Below, piece after piece: positions 17,603 through 25,764 of a stretch of 64,000 nucleotides of DNA. A program made the position numbers and the translations under genes. Position 1 is the stretch's first letter. Each line of letters opens with the position of its first letter. Under the pieces are notes generated by a model. The model saw only the letters and a list, made by a program, of their open reading frames with translations. It searched no databases and was not told where the DNA came from. Where the stretch lies: NCBI GenBank assembly GCA_947477655.1, contig CANJTS010000008.1, positions 62,001-126,000 on the forward strand. The letters are read 5' to 3'. This DNA is from CAILUG01 sp903844415. Its GTDB lineage: Bacteria; Pseudomonadota; Gammaproteobacteria; Pseudomonadales; Pseudohongiellaceae.

Positions 17603-18415
17603 ATGAAGACGATACCAAATTATCCACTTGTTGATACACATGCACATATCTTTACTACTGGCATGCCGCTAATCATGCAGCCGCGCCACAAACCAAACTA
17701 TTCTTTTACTGTTAGTGATTACCTCACGCAACTTGATCTACATAAAGTGCAGTATGGCGTAATTGCTGCTGCAAGCCCGTGGGGGGACTACAACGATTAC
17801 ACGCTGGAAAGTGTCGGTAATAATCTGGACAGATTGCGTGGCACGGTCATTCTTCATCCTGGCAAAAAATAGGATCTGAGTGCGATGAGCAAGCAAGGTA
17901 TTGTGGGTGTACGTTTACCGTTTATTGGTCTTGCTACTGTGCCTGACATTACTACAGCAGAATACCGCACTATGTTTAAGCAAATTGCCGATCTGAATTG
18001 GCATGTGCATTTACATGTGGAAAGCAAACATATGTCGGTATTGTTACCGCTGCTGGAAAATGCTGGACCAAATATCGTGATTGATCATCTAGGTCGCCCG
18101 GCGGCCGCCGATGACATCAACTGTGCTGGGTTTAGAGCGATTGTTAAATCAGTTGCAGCTGGAAAAAGTTGGATCAAAGTAAGTTGTGCTTATCGCATTG
18201 GCGTAAGAGCCGCACAGCATTTGCAAGGGTTTTTACAGGAACTCGGCCCCGATCAAATGTTTTGGGCGAGTGACTGTCCATTTGTGGGTCATGAAGGCAC
18301 TCTTACTTATGCACAGTCAATCTTATGGCTGACGGAACAGGTGACAGAAATAAATGATTTGAAAAAGATGTTTAGCACTAATGCATTGGCGTTTTATTTC
18401 GGTTTTACATCCTAA
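17603..18415 (+). pseudogene. Amidohydrolase (COG3618/LigI-like) interrupted by an in-frame amber codon
   Basis: The segments 17603-17872 and 17885-18415 are in the same reading frame and together make one complete metal-dependent amidohydrolase of about 270 residues. The first part has the metal motif VDTHAHIF; the second has GVRLPFIG, WHVHLHVESKH, IVIDHLGRP and FWASDCPF. A TAG at 17870-17872 follows HPGKK, and the frame continues D-L-S-A-M-S-K-Q-G-I-V-G, as expected for the homologous segment. Only a single base substitution is needed to explain it. AGGA before the ATG at 17885 could permit restart of translation as a split protein. It follows tctC by 15 bases, so it is the last gene of the Tct operon and a likely processor of the imported substrate. 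Confidence 0.85.
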
Positions 18416-18437
18416 TCCCAAGCTTCCTACGCAAGCC

Positions 18438-18941
18438 TCAGTCTGTTTTTTCCAGATTGTAGGAAGTCTCGTGGGGAGTTCTCTCCAGTTGCAATAGTTG
18501 TGCTTTCAATTGCAGCCCACCCGCATAACCTGTAAGTGAGCCATTGCTGCCTATCACCCGATGACAGGGAATAAACAGGGCTACCGGGTTTTGGCCAATG
18601 GCGTTGGCAACGGCACGCACTGCAGTAGGCTTGCCAATGCCAGTTGCAACTTTTGCATAGGAGGCTGTGGTTCCATACGCGATGGTTTGCAAGAACTGCC
18701 ATACGCTGAGTTGGAATGGTGTGCCTTGCAGTGTGTAACTTAAATCAAAATCTGGATTAAGACCTTGGAAATACCGGTCTAAAATATTTATGGCATGACT
18801 GAATGGTGTTGCATGAGAAATCCAGTCGGTAGCAATAGGCAGTAGCTTTTTCCCGTCTTGGAAATTGACCATGCAAAGGCCCTTCTCAGAGCCAGCGAGG
18901 GCGATAGCGCCTAGCGGTGATTTATAAATTGTGTAGTACAT
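18438..18941 (-). CDS. ogt: Methylated-DNA-protein-cysteine methyltransferase
   Basis: DNA repair protein that moves the methyl group of O6-methylguanine (or O4-methylthymine) to its own cysteine in a suicide reaction. The 167-residue chain has the active site IPCHRVIG with Cys126, the recognition helix SYAKVATGIGKPTAVRAVANAIGQNP, and the closing YAGGLQLKAQLLQLE segment. There is no Ada-type N-terminal zinc domain, so this is the constitutive Ogt/MGMT form. ATG at 18941 has AAGG six bases upstream. It converges on the amidohydrolase; an eight-base inverted repeat (18423-18430 / 18459-18466) lies at the junction. Confidence 0.95.
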   Translation of the reverse strand: MYYTIYKSPLGAIALAGSEKGLCMVNFQDGKKLLPIATDWISHATPFSHAINILDRYFQGLNPDFDLSYTLQGTPFQLSVWQFLQTIAYGTTASYAKVATGIGKPTAVRAVANAIGQNPVALFIPCHRVIGSNGSLTGYAGGLQLKAQLLQLERTPHETSYNLEKTD

Positions 18942-19400
18942 ATCAAACCTTGGTAAAACAGGTTGAGATAGAGTTGTTTAAGTAGAACGGCACTTGCTTA
19001 AATGCAAATTGAGAATAGTTAGCTATCTCGACGTAAGCCGAAAACCAGTAAGCCAGAGCTTATTTTTCCGAAAACTCATTGGATCCAGGCTTACGCCAGA
19101 TTGACGCTAGCTTAAGTCAGTGCCATTCTTGTCAGAGCAAACCACTATCGATGTTCTATAGGATCAAATTCTTCACGATTAAGATGAGTTTACTCCAGCA
19201 TCTTTCACTGCTTCAATCTTGAAATCATCTGGATAGAGGTTACTGCTCATCATTAGACACTTCTTTCTTGTGTTATTGGAATCCTATCAAGTGTTTAAAA
19301 TATCGAGGCCTTACTTAAGGTGGTATTTTTTTATAGCGATATCAACGCGCAGTAATTTGGATTTGCTCTACTAACCTTATTCTCGAAATGGAAATAGTAT
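18942..19400. repeat. 459-bp gap with a long imperfect inverted repeat (18984-19130)
   Basis: No gene was seen in this gap. The outer arms at 18984-19000 (AGAACGGCACTTGCTTA) and 19111-19130 (CTTAAGTCAGTGCCATTCTT) are imperfect inverted copies. Inner arms CGTAAGCC (about 19031-19038) and GGCTTACG (about 19088-19095) are perfectly inverted. The left side has roughly 17 extra bases between outer and inner arms. This could be a decayed miniature inverted-repeat element or a structured RNA; no coding potential or T-run is evident. Confidence 0.5.
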
Positions 19401-19730
19401 ATGTACAAACTAGGTTTCTATGTTCCCCCAGCGTATCTGGAGACAGTTAAGTCCGCATTGTTTGCGGCAGGAGCAGGTCGCATCGGCAACTACGACTCCT
19501 GTGTGTGGCAATGCCTTGGACTAGGACAGTTTCGGCCTTTGGTTGACAGCCAGCCGTATCTTGGACAAACAGGTTTTGTCGAGACGGTAGCGGAATATCG
19601 CGTAGAACTGGTCTGTGAAGATAATTTATTACATGCTGTAGTGGCTGCGCTCATAAATACTCATCCCTATGAAGAGCCCGCTTTTGATGTTGTTAAACTT
19701 GTGGACATAAACGCTTTTGTGGGCAAATAA
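19401..19730 (+). CDS. YqfO/NIF3-associated PII-like domain protein
   Basis: A 109-residue stand-alone protein matching the CutA/PII-like domain that is inserted in YqfO-type NIF3 proteins and also occurs alone. It opens with YKLGFYVPPAYLETVKSALFAAGAGRIGNYDSC, has the middle motif QPYLGQTG, and ends with the ALINTHPYEEPAFDVVKL signature. It probably trimerises like PII. Biochemical function is not established. GGAA lies just upstream of the ATG. It stands alone between the inverted-repeat gap and the DUF4159 gene. Confidence 0.88.
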   Translation: MYKLGFYVPPAYLETVKSALFAAGAGRIGNYDSCVWQCLGLGQFRPLVDSQPYLGQTGFVETVAEYRVELVCEDNLLHAVVAALINTHPYEEPAFDVVKLVDINAFVGK

Positions 19731-19835
19731 CTTGCTAGTTTCCTCAGTGCTTGCACAGCCAAACATGGCTATGGTTGCTAAACTTCTCTATAGTCGACTC
19801 ATTATTTGATTAACATAAATTCGTACCTTTTAATC

Positions 19836-20630
19836 ATGCGTTTGTACTTGTTGTCATTCATCTCGCTTTGCCTCTTTTGCCTTGTCGGGCTGGCACCTGT
19901 TTGTTTACAGGCACAACCAGAAACTGATGGTATTTATCCAATAGCTGAATTCCATATGGCGCGTATGGTTTATGCCGATGGTGGTTCAGCGCGTCGTGGT
20001 CGAGGCGGTTTCAGGCGTGGCTGGTGGGCCATTGACTATCCACAAGCGGAACTACATTTTCAGGGTGGTATTAGTCGCCTTACCAATGTAGATATGGCCG
20101 AAGATAGTCATCATATTCAATTAACCGATGACTCTTTGTTTGATCACCCTTGGCTTTTTGCACAACAGGTTGGGCAGGGTGGATGGGATCCCACTGATGA
20201 AGAAGCAGCCAGGCTGCGCGAGTATTTGTTGAAGGGTGGTTTTTTGGTGATCGATGATTTCCACACCGAATTTGAGTGGCCCATCATGGCGGCTGCGATG
20301 CGTAAAGTATTGCCTGATCATGCCATCGTTGATCTGAGTACTACTGATGAAGTGTTTCATGTGCTCTATGATCTGGATACGCTTACTCAAATTCCTGGTG
20401 AACGTCATTTATATCGGGCAGCGGACGGCACCATTCAAGCGCAATTGGGTGGCGTGCAAAAATGGGCTGGTATTTATGATACACAAGGCCGTTTGATGGT
20501 CGCCATCAATTTCAACATGGATATGGGTGATGCCTGGGAACATGCTGATGATCCTAACTATCCCGAACCGATGACAGCACTAGCTTATCGGTTTGGCATT
20601 AACTATGTCATCTATGCGATGACACATTAG
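19836..20630 (+). CDS. DUF4159 domain exported protein
   Basis: A 264-residue secreted protein with a signal peptide (MRLYLLSFISLCLFCLVG... LQAQP) and one DUF4159 domain. The domain shows WAIDYPQAELHFQGGISRLT, the Asp-rich VDIDDFHTEFEW-like segment (LVIDDFHTEFEW), and FNMDMGDAWEHADDPNYPEPM. The fold resembles a glutamine-amidotransferase-like or ThuA-like flavodoxin fold. The ATG at 19836 is preferred over the TTG at 19806 because it begins the signal peptide; no strong ribosome site precedes either. An Arg/Gly-rich loop follows the signal peptide. Function unknown; larger DUF4159 proteins accompany MoxR-AAA/VWA systems, which are not present here. Confidence 0.85.
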   Translation: MRLYLLSFISLCLFCLVGLAPVCLQAQPETDGIYPIAEFHMARMVYADGGSARRGRGGFRRGWWAIDYPQAELHFQGGISRLTNVDMAEDSHHIQLTDDSLFDHPWLFAQQVGQGGWDPTDEEAARLREYLLKGGFLVIDDFHTEFEWPIMAAAMRKVLPDHAIVDLSTTDEVFHVLYDLDTLTQIPGERHLYRAADGTIQAQLGGVQKWAGIYDTQGRLMVAINFNMDMGDAWEHADDPNYPEPMTALAYRFGINYVIYAMTH

Positions 20631-20692
20631 TAGCCAGTAATGAGCAATGTAATTTCAAGTCGCTACACACTCCCGATATATAAATTTTCTGT

Positions 20693-21307
20693 TTATAAAA
20701 CTGGTCTTATTTCCATCAGACCTGTAGGTGTACCAATCTTGCCTATGGGAATAACGTTAAACGCTATTGAATAACGTTTGTCGTGACTGGTCGACGGCAG
20801 TACACAATGCATCATGCCGGAGGGGAACATGATGATGCGACTAACTTTGGGTTTGATTGTAAAAGATTCCAGCGCCCGGTAATTGTCGCCAGGGGTTAGG
20901 GCTGGTGCAAAACCAAACAATTCTCGAAACCCGCTGTTCAAAATATTAAAGGATGATCCTTCAGTGAGATAGAACGAGCCACTAATATAGGCATTGCTGT
21001 GTTTGTGGTAATGAATGTTGTCACCGAAATTGACTACATTGCCCCATGAATTGCAGATGTGAAAGTCTTCCACAATGTGCGAATAGGCGTTGGCGAATTC
21101 GCGGCAATAACTGAGGATTTCCAGTTTTATCGAGGCGAACAATGGTTCGTTGAGCAATTGCTGGTTAGCGGTATAACCACCGTCGCCAGCAATTTCCACA
21201 GCGCAGCTTTTATCGATGAGTAGCTTGGCCTGGCTAATAATTTCCGGGGTCAAACTCTTCAATTCACCCACCCCAATAGTTTTGGGAAATAGATCAACAA
21301 ATTCCAT
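20693..21307 (-). CDS. Putative 2OG-Fe(II) oxygenase (TIGR02466 type)
   Basis: A 204-residue protein of the TIGR02466 group within the 2-oxoglutarate/Fe(II)-dependent oxygenase superfamily. The visible core is NIHYHKHSNAYISGSFYL, then IIMFPSGMMHCVLPS and RYSIAFNVIP, giving a distal His and the Arg that binds 2-oxoglutarate. The first metal site (HYHKH) differs somewhat from canonical HxD, so activity should be treated as probable rather than certain. AGGAA is seven bases upstream of the ATG. Neighbours give no substrate hint; related proteins are often in marine phage and bacteria. Confidence 0.82.
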   Translation of the reverse strand: MEFVDLFPKTIGVGELKSLTPEIISQAKLLIDKSCAVEIAGDGGYTANQQLLNEPLFASIKLEILSYCREFANAYSHIVEDFHICNSWGNVVNFGDNIHYHKHSNAYISGSFYLTEGSSFNILNSGFRELFGFAPALTPGDNYRALESFTIKPKVSRIIMFPSGMMHCVLPSTSHDKRYSIAFNVIPIGKIGTPTGLMEIRPVL

Positions 21308-21481
21308 AACAAGTTCCTGTATTTTGACTGTATGTAAATATGATGCAGTGCTTTATGTTTTTAAGCAAAGTCTTTTATAACAGTAAGTTAGCCTTAAAAG
21401 TTGAGCATAATAGTGCTTGTCAACGCACAAGTGGTGCTTTACCCTGCAGACATCAAAAGTAGGGGGGTGTTTGGCAACGAT

Positions 21482-23617
21482 ATGGCTTACAAATCAAGGT
21501 TTGTCCGTCTCGTATGCGCATCTCTGCTGGCTGTATTGTCTACAGTCACTCTGTTACCAGTTCAGGCCGATGAAAATGACTTTCCTATCCCCGCCAATAT
21601 CCGACCTGCCGTAGATTTCTGGATAAAAGTTTTCACCCAACCCGATACAGAACATGGTTATTTACACGATTCTGAAAATCTCGCTGTTGTATACGCAGAA
21701 CTCCCACGCGGTAGCGCGGGTATTGATTCGCGCCGCAAGGAAATTATTACCGACCTAAATGTACTGGCCTCTGGCAAACGTACCGATCTAACCACAGACC
21801 AGCAATATTTGCTGTCTTTGTGGGGCAGTAATGTGAGCGCTACTCGTTTACAAGAAGCAGCCAAAAATATCCGTTGGCAACTCGGCCAGTCAGATCGATT
21901 TAAAGAAGGGCTCATTCGGTCCGGCGCCTATCGCGCCCATATCGAAAATCTGGCGCGGGCCAAAGGTTTGCCAACGGAACTTGCCGCTCTACCACACGTA
22001 GAATCCTCCTATCATCCAGGGGCCAATTCCAGTGTTGCCGCTACAGGCCTGTGGCAATTTATGCGTGAATCAGCCAAGCCTTATATGCGGGTAGATGCGC
22101 TGGTTGACGAACGACTAGATCCTTACAAAGCTTCGAATGCTGCTCTTGATATGTTGCAGGATAACTACGAGGCGTTGGGCTCTTGGCCGCTGGCTCTAAC
22201 TGCATATAACCACGGGGTTAATGGTATGGCCCGTGCAGTCCGTGACACTGGTTCTCGGGACATCGGAAGAATTATCAGCGAATACACCGGACCACGTTTC
22301 GGTTTTGCATCACGCAATTTTTATCCGGAATTTTTGGCTGCGCTGGAAGTTGAGCGAGAGGCCGAGCGTTATTTTGGTAGTTTTAGTAAAGATGCTGCTC
22401 CTGATTTTGCACAATATGAACTAACAGCATTTGTTGACGCCAATGTGATTGCCCATAATCTGGGTGTGGGATTGGAAGATTTGCGTAAGGATAATCCGGC
22501 GCTGCAAGCTGCAATTTGGTCTGGTAATAAACGTGTTCCCAAAGGTTATATTCTCAAAATCAACAAGAACTTACTCAAGCGCGATATCGTTACTGGATTC
22601 AACGCCATCGCCGCTAGCGAATTTTATCCAGCCCAAGTGCCCGATGTGTCGTATCTAGTCAAAAGTGGCGATTCTCTGTCTGGTATCGCAAGTCAATACA
22701 ACACAACAGTAGCCGAACTGGTTGCAATTAATCAGCTACGTAATCGCAATGCCATCAGAGTTGGCCAAAAAATTATTTTGCCTCAGCGTAACGGGGTAGT
22801 GCCTACTTTGGTCGTAAACAATGCAACCGAGATTCCCCAAGATGGCGAGTATCAAGTACGCAGAGGTGACACTATTTCAACTATTGCCGCAAAGTTCAAA
22901 CTAACTACGACAACTTTGCTGGCATTGAACAATATGCGCACTGGCAATCTTATTCATCCTGGCCAAATGCTGCGCCTGAACCCAGAAAACACCACTGTAC
23001 AGACGAAAACTGACATCAACACACAACAGCAGGATACTGTGCAGACTACTGTAGAGGTCGTTCCGCCTGCTATTGCAACTTTGGCGCCTACTGTATCGTC
23101 TACAACTGCAACTGTTCCAGTAGAGACATTGGCAGCGAACATTCCAACTGCCGCGAACTCACAAAATGTAAGCTTACTTCCAGCACAATTGACACAGCTG
23201 TACGAAGTTGCCACCGACAACACTATCGAAATTCTTGCTGATGAGACCTTGGGGCATTATGCAAATTGGCTGGGACAGGATGCTGGTGTGTTACGCCGTT
23301 TGAACAATATGCGCGCTAATGCATCGGTACAATTGGGAAAACGTATCAAGCTGGATTTCAGCAAAGTGGATAAAACTGATTTTGAAAAAAAGCGTGCTGC
23401 CCATCATCAAAACTTGCATGCCAGTTTTTTTGACACATGGCGGGTAACTGATACTCAAAATTACAGCATCAAGAAGAACGATCTCGTCTTAAATCTGGCG
23501 CGCGAACGCGCCATCCCGATGTGGTTGTTCAAGCAATACAACCAAGAAGTAGACAGCTCAGATGTAAAAATTGGGCAGGTTGTTGTTTTTCCCGTAGTAG
23601 AAAAAATCGTTAACTAA
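21482..23617 (+). CDS. mltD: Membrane-bound lytic murein transglycosylase D with LysM repeats
   Basis: Periplasmic enzyme cleaving the MurNAc-GlcNAc bond of peptidoglycan with 1,6-anhydro ring formation. From the chosen ATG a 711-residue protein begins with a signal peptide ending VQA|D. The SLT domain (about residues 155-300) has catalytic Glu174 in PHVESSYHPGA, and GLWQFM and LTAYNHGVNG. Two clear LysM modules follow (YLVKSGDSLSGIASQYN...; YQVRRGDTISTIAAKFK...), then a Thr/Val-rich linker and two diverged LysM-like modules at the C-terminus. No lipobox cysteine is present, unlike E. coli MltD. The TTG at 21401 is an alternative start, but the signal peptide begins at 21482. It converges with the ABC permease gene with one base between stops. 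Confidence 0.92.
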   Translation: MAYKSRFVRLVCASLLAVLSTVTLLPVQADENDFPIPANIRPAVDFWIKVFTQPDTEHGYLHDSENLAVVYAELPRGSAGIDSRRKEIITDLNVLASGKRTDLTTDQQYLLSLWGSNVSATRLQEAAKNIRWQLGQSDRFKEGLIRSGAYRAHIENLARAKGLPTELAALPHVESSYHPGANSSVAATGLWQFMRESAKPYMRVDALVDERLDPYKASNAALDMLQDNYEALGSWPLALTAYNHGVNGMARAVRDTGSRDIGRIISEYTGPRFGFASRNFYPEFLAALEVEREAERYFGSFSKDAAPDFAQYELTAFVDANVIAHNLGVGLEDLRKDNPALQAAIWSGNKRVPKGYILKINKNLLKRDIVTGFNAIAASEFYPAQVPDVSYLVKSGDSLSGIASQYNTTVAELVAINQLRNRNAIRVGQKIILPQRNGVVPTLVVNNATEIPQDGEYQVRRGDTISTIAAKFKLTTTTLLALNNMRTGNLIHPGQMLRLNPENTTVQTKTDINTQQQDTVQTTVEVVPPAIATLAPTVSSTTATVPVETLAANIPTAANSQNVSLLPAQLTQLYEVATDNTIEILADETLGHYANWLGQDAGVLRRLNNMRANASVQLGKRIKLDFSKVDKTDFEKKRAAHHQNLHASFFDTWRVTDTQNYSIKKNDLVLNLARERAIPMWLFKQYNQEVDSSDVKIGQVVVFPVVEKIVN

Positions 23618-23618
23618 T

Positions 23619-24704
23619 TTAGACTGCCACTTCCTTCCAGACAAACAACCGTATAGCCAGCACCAGCGCCACGATTGCCCATGCCAGCAAGCCTGCAATA
23701 GAAGGAATTATCTGCAGAATTGTGGCGCCATTCACGGCTATTTCCCGCAATGAAGTTACTACAAAGCTCAACGGTAACAACTGTGCCACGGGCTGGATAA
23801 GCGCGGGCAGATTTTCGATGGGATAAAAAATTCCGGACAAAAACATTTGCGGAAATGTCACTAGAGTTCCTAGTGCCTGAATCGCTTGCTGGGTTTTGGC
23901 TAAACTGCCCAAACAAAATCCAAGACTGAGAAAAAGAGCAGTTCCCATCATAATCACCAGATACAGCGCTGCAAAATTGCCAGCTATATTTACGCCAATG
24001 ACCCACACAGCAAAACTCAACAATAAACTTAGTTGGAACAGGCATATTAAGGAGCGCGCAAGCACCAGACCACCGATAAAATTACGCGGTTGAATCGGAG
24101 TAACAAACAGGCGTTTGAGAATACCTTTACGCCTAAATTCCACGATATTGTAGCCACTGCCGGCAATGCTGATCTGCATCAGCGTAAACGCTAAGAGGCC
24201 AGGCAACAGAAAATCCAAATAATTTTGCGAACGTGCTTTTACATCTTCTACGTTGAGACTGAATAATGGTTGGCTAGCGCGTAGTTGCCTTTCTACGTCC
24301 AGCAGGGCTTGTTCTAGCACTGGCATGATTAGAGCAAGTTCGCGTACCTGCGCCGCATCCACCAATAATCTGAGATCGACCGGTGATCCGTTGTCCTGAA
24401 AATTAGCGGGTAGTACCAGTACCAGTTGTTGGTTGCCGGTTATTATCTGTTGGCGAAATTCAGCTTCAGTACCCTCGGTAACGGTGAATAAGGGATTGCT
24501 GCTCAGATCAGCAATAAAATTGACCGCAAGAGTGTTGTTGGCGTTATTAACAATACCAATAGGCAAAGGTTTGTCGTTGGCATTGCCGGCAAAACTGAAC
24601 ACTGTCATGAAAACAATTGGAAAAAACAGCGAAAAAATTATGGCCTGACGATCGCGGGAAAAAATACGTAAAAAAACTTTGGTCATCACTAAGGTTAGTT
24701 TCAT
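23619..24704 (-). CDS. ABC-2 type exporter permease
   Basis: A 361-residue permease with one N-terminal membrane helix (IIFSLFFPIVFMTVFSFAG), a ~150-residue periplasmic domain, and five C-terminal helices (YLDFLLPGLLAFTLMQISIAG to IAGLLAWAIVALVLAIRLFVW). The MFLSGIFYPIENLP segment before the last loop is typical of the ABC-2 (YhhJ/YbhR-like) family. ATG at 24704 has GGGAG upstream and lies two bases after the ATPase stop, so the pair is co-transcribed with the ATPase first. The long upstream open frame to 24947 is shadow of the ATPase gene. Substrate unknown, possibly drugs or lipids. Confidence 0.9.
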   Translation of the reverse strand: MKLTLVMTKVFLRIFSRDRQAIIFSLFFPIVFMTVFSFAGNANDKPLPIGIVNNANNTLAVNFIADLSSNPLFTVTEGTEAEFRQQIITGNQQLVLVLPANFQDNGSPVDLRLLVDAAQVRELALIMPVLEQALLDVERQLRASQPLFSLNVEDVKARSQNYLDFLLPGLLAFTLMQISIAGSGYNIVEFRRKGILKRLFVTPIQPRNFIGGLVLARSLICLFQLSLLLSFAVWVIGVNIAGNFAALYLVIMMGTALFLSLGFCLGSLAKTQQAIQALGTLVTFPQMFLSGIFYPIENLPALIQPVAQLLPLSFVVTSLREIAVNGATILQIIPSIAGLLAWAIVALVLAIRLFVWKEVAV

Positions 24705-24706
24705 GT

Positions 24707-25471
24707 TCACTCCCTGAGCGCCGAACCGGTGAGATGCAAAAACACATCTTCGAGATTGCCATGTAAAGGCGATGTGGGAGGTTCTGGTGCGTGTTGCAAT
24801 ATAAGTTCTTGTGGTGTGCCCAATGCAATTACTTTGCCATGATCCATGATGGCGATACGGTCGCACAGTTGTTCTGCTTCTTCCATGTTGTGGGTAGTCA
24901 GTACTATGGTCATGCCTTTGGCGTTGAGATCTTTCACCAGATCCCACAGGTTACGTTTGGCGTGGGGATCGAGGCCGGTGGTGGGTTCGTCCAGAAACAA
25001 AACTTTGGGATCATTGACCAGGGCACAGGCTATGGAAAAGCGTTGTTTCTGGCCGCCAGATAACTTGGATGGTTTAGCGTTGCCTTTATCCAATAGATTT
25101 ACTTTTTCGAGCACCGTGTCAGGCGCTACGTTTCGGCCATAAAGTGCGGTAAATAAGCTGAGCAATTCGCGCAAAGACAGATGATCGAGATATTCGTTTG
25201 CCTGCAGTTGTACACCAATTAGTTGTTTGACCTTGTAGGGTTCGGTCTGTACATCAAAATCCACGATGGTAGCGCTACCGGAGTCGATATCAGTCAGACC
25301 TTCCAGCATCTCTAGGGTGGTTGTTTTGCCCGCGCCATTGGGTCCCAAGATGCCGAAAATTTCCCCAGTCTTGATGCTGAGAGACACACCATCGACTGCA
25401 TGAAACCATTCGCCCTTTTTGTCGGGGCGAGGATATTTTTTAACCAGATTATTGGCTATGACTATGGGCAT
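24707..25471 (-). CDS. ABC transporter ATP-binding protein
   Basis: A 254-residue ATPase pairing with the downstream ABC-2 permease. It has Walker A GPNGAGKTTT, the signature LSGGQKQR, Walker B VLFLDEPTTGLD and switch His in LTTHNMEEAEQL. It belongs to the ABC-2/daunorubicin-resistance-like (CcmA) group. No extra domain. No strong ribosome site is visible ahead of the ATG at 25471, and a 293-bp AT-rich gap with no recognised feature separates it from dmeF. Confidence 0.93.
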   Translation of the reverse strand: MPIVIANNLVKKYPRPDKKGEWFHAVDGVSLSIKTGEIFGILGPNGAGKTTTLEMLEGLTDIDSGSATIVDFDVQTEPYKVKQLIGVQLQANEYLDHLSLRELLSLFTALYGRNVAPDTVLEKVNLLDKGNAKPSKLSGGQKQRFSIACALVNDPKVLFLDEPTTGLDPHAKRNLWDLVKDLNAKGMTIVLTTHNMEEAEQLCDRIAIMDHGKVIALGTPQELILQHAPEPPTSPLHGNLEDVFLHLTGSALRE

Positions 25472-25764
25472 AAGATTCTAGATCACCTATAAAAAATTAG
25501 ATTTCATCCCAACTGCTTTGTTATGTAAAAAATTATTTTAGTTGTTAACTTTATAAGGGGGTGCGAAATATTTGCCAAGCGTCTCATTTGTGCGAAGCTT
25601 GAATTTTAGAAGATGCCCACTATTTAAACAGGAATGAAGAGTTTTTTCTTGGCAGGATTCAATCGCGAGGTGAAAAATAGTTCAAGTAGTAAAAGGCAAA
25701 ATAGGAACAAACACGGGCAAGAATGATTTCTTGGCGAATGTTGTCAGTTCCCCAATAATCTATG

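Noticed and set aside
17603..18415. Amber codon as pyrrolysine
   Set aside because: The family is not known to carry pyrrolysine and no pyl gene is in the window; a simple nonsense mutation is the more economical reading.
23619..24947. 81-residue N-terminal extension of the ABC permease
   Set aside because: The extension overlaps the ATPase coding sequence in another frame, has low-complexity basic composition, and the ATG at 24704 has a good ribosome site.
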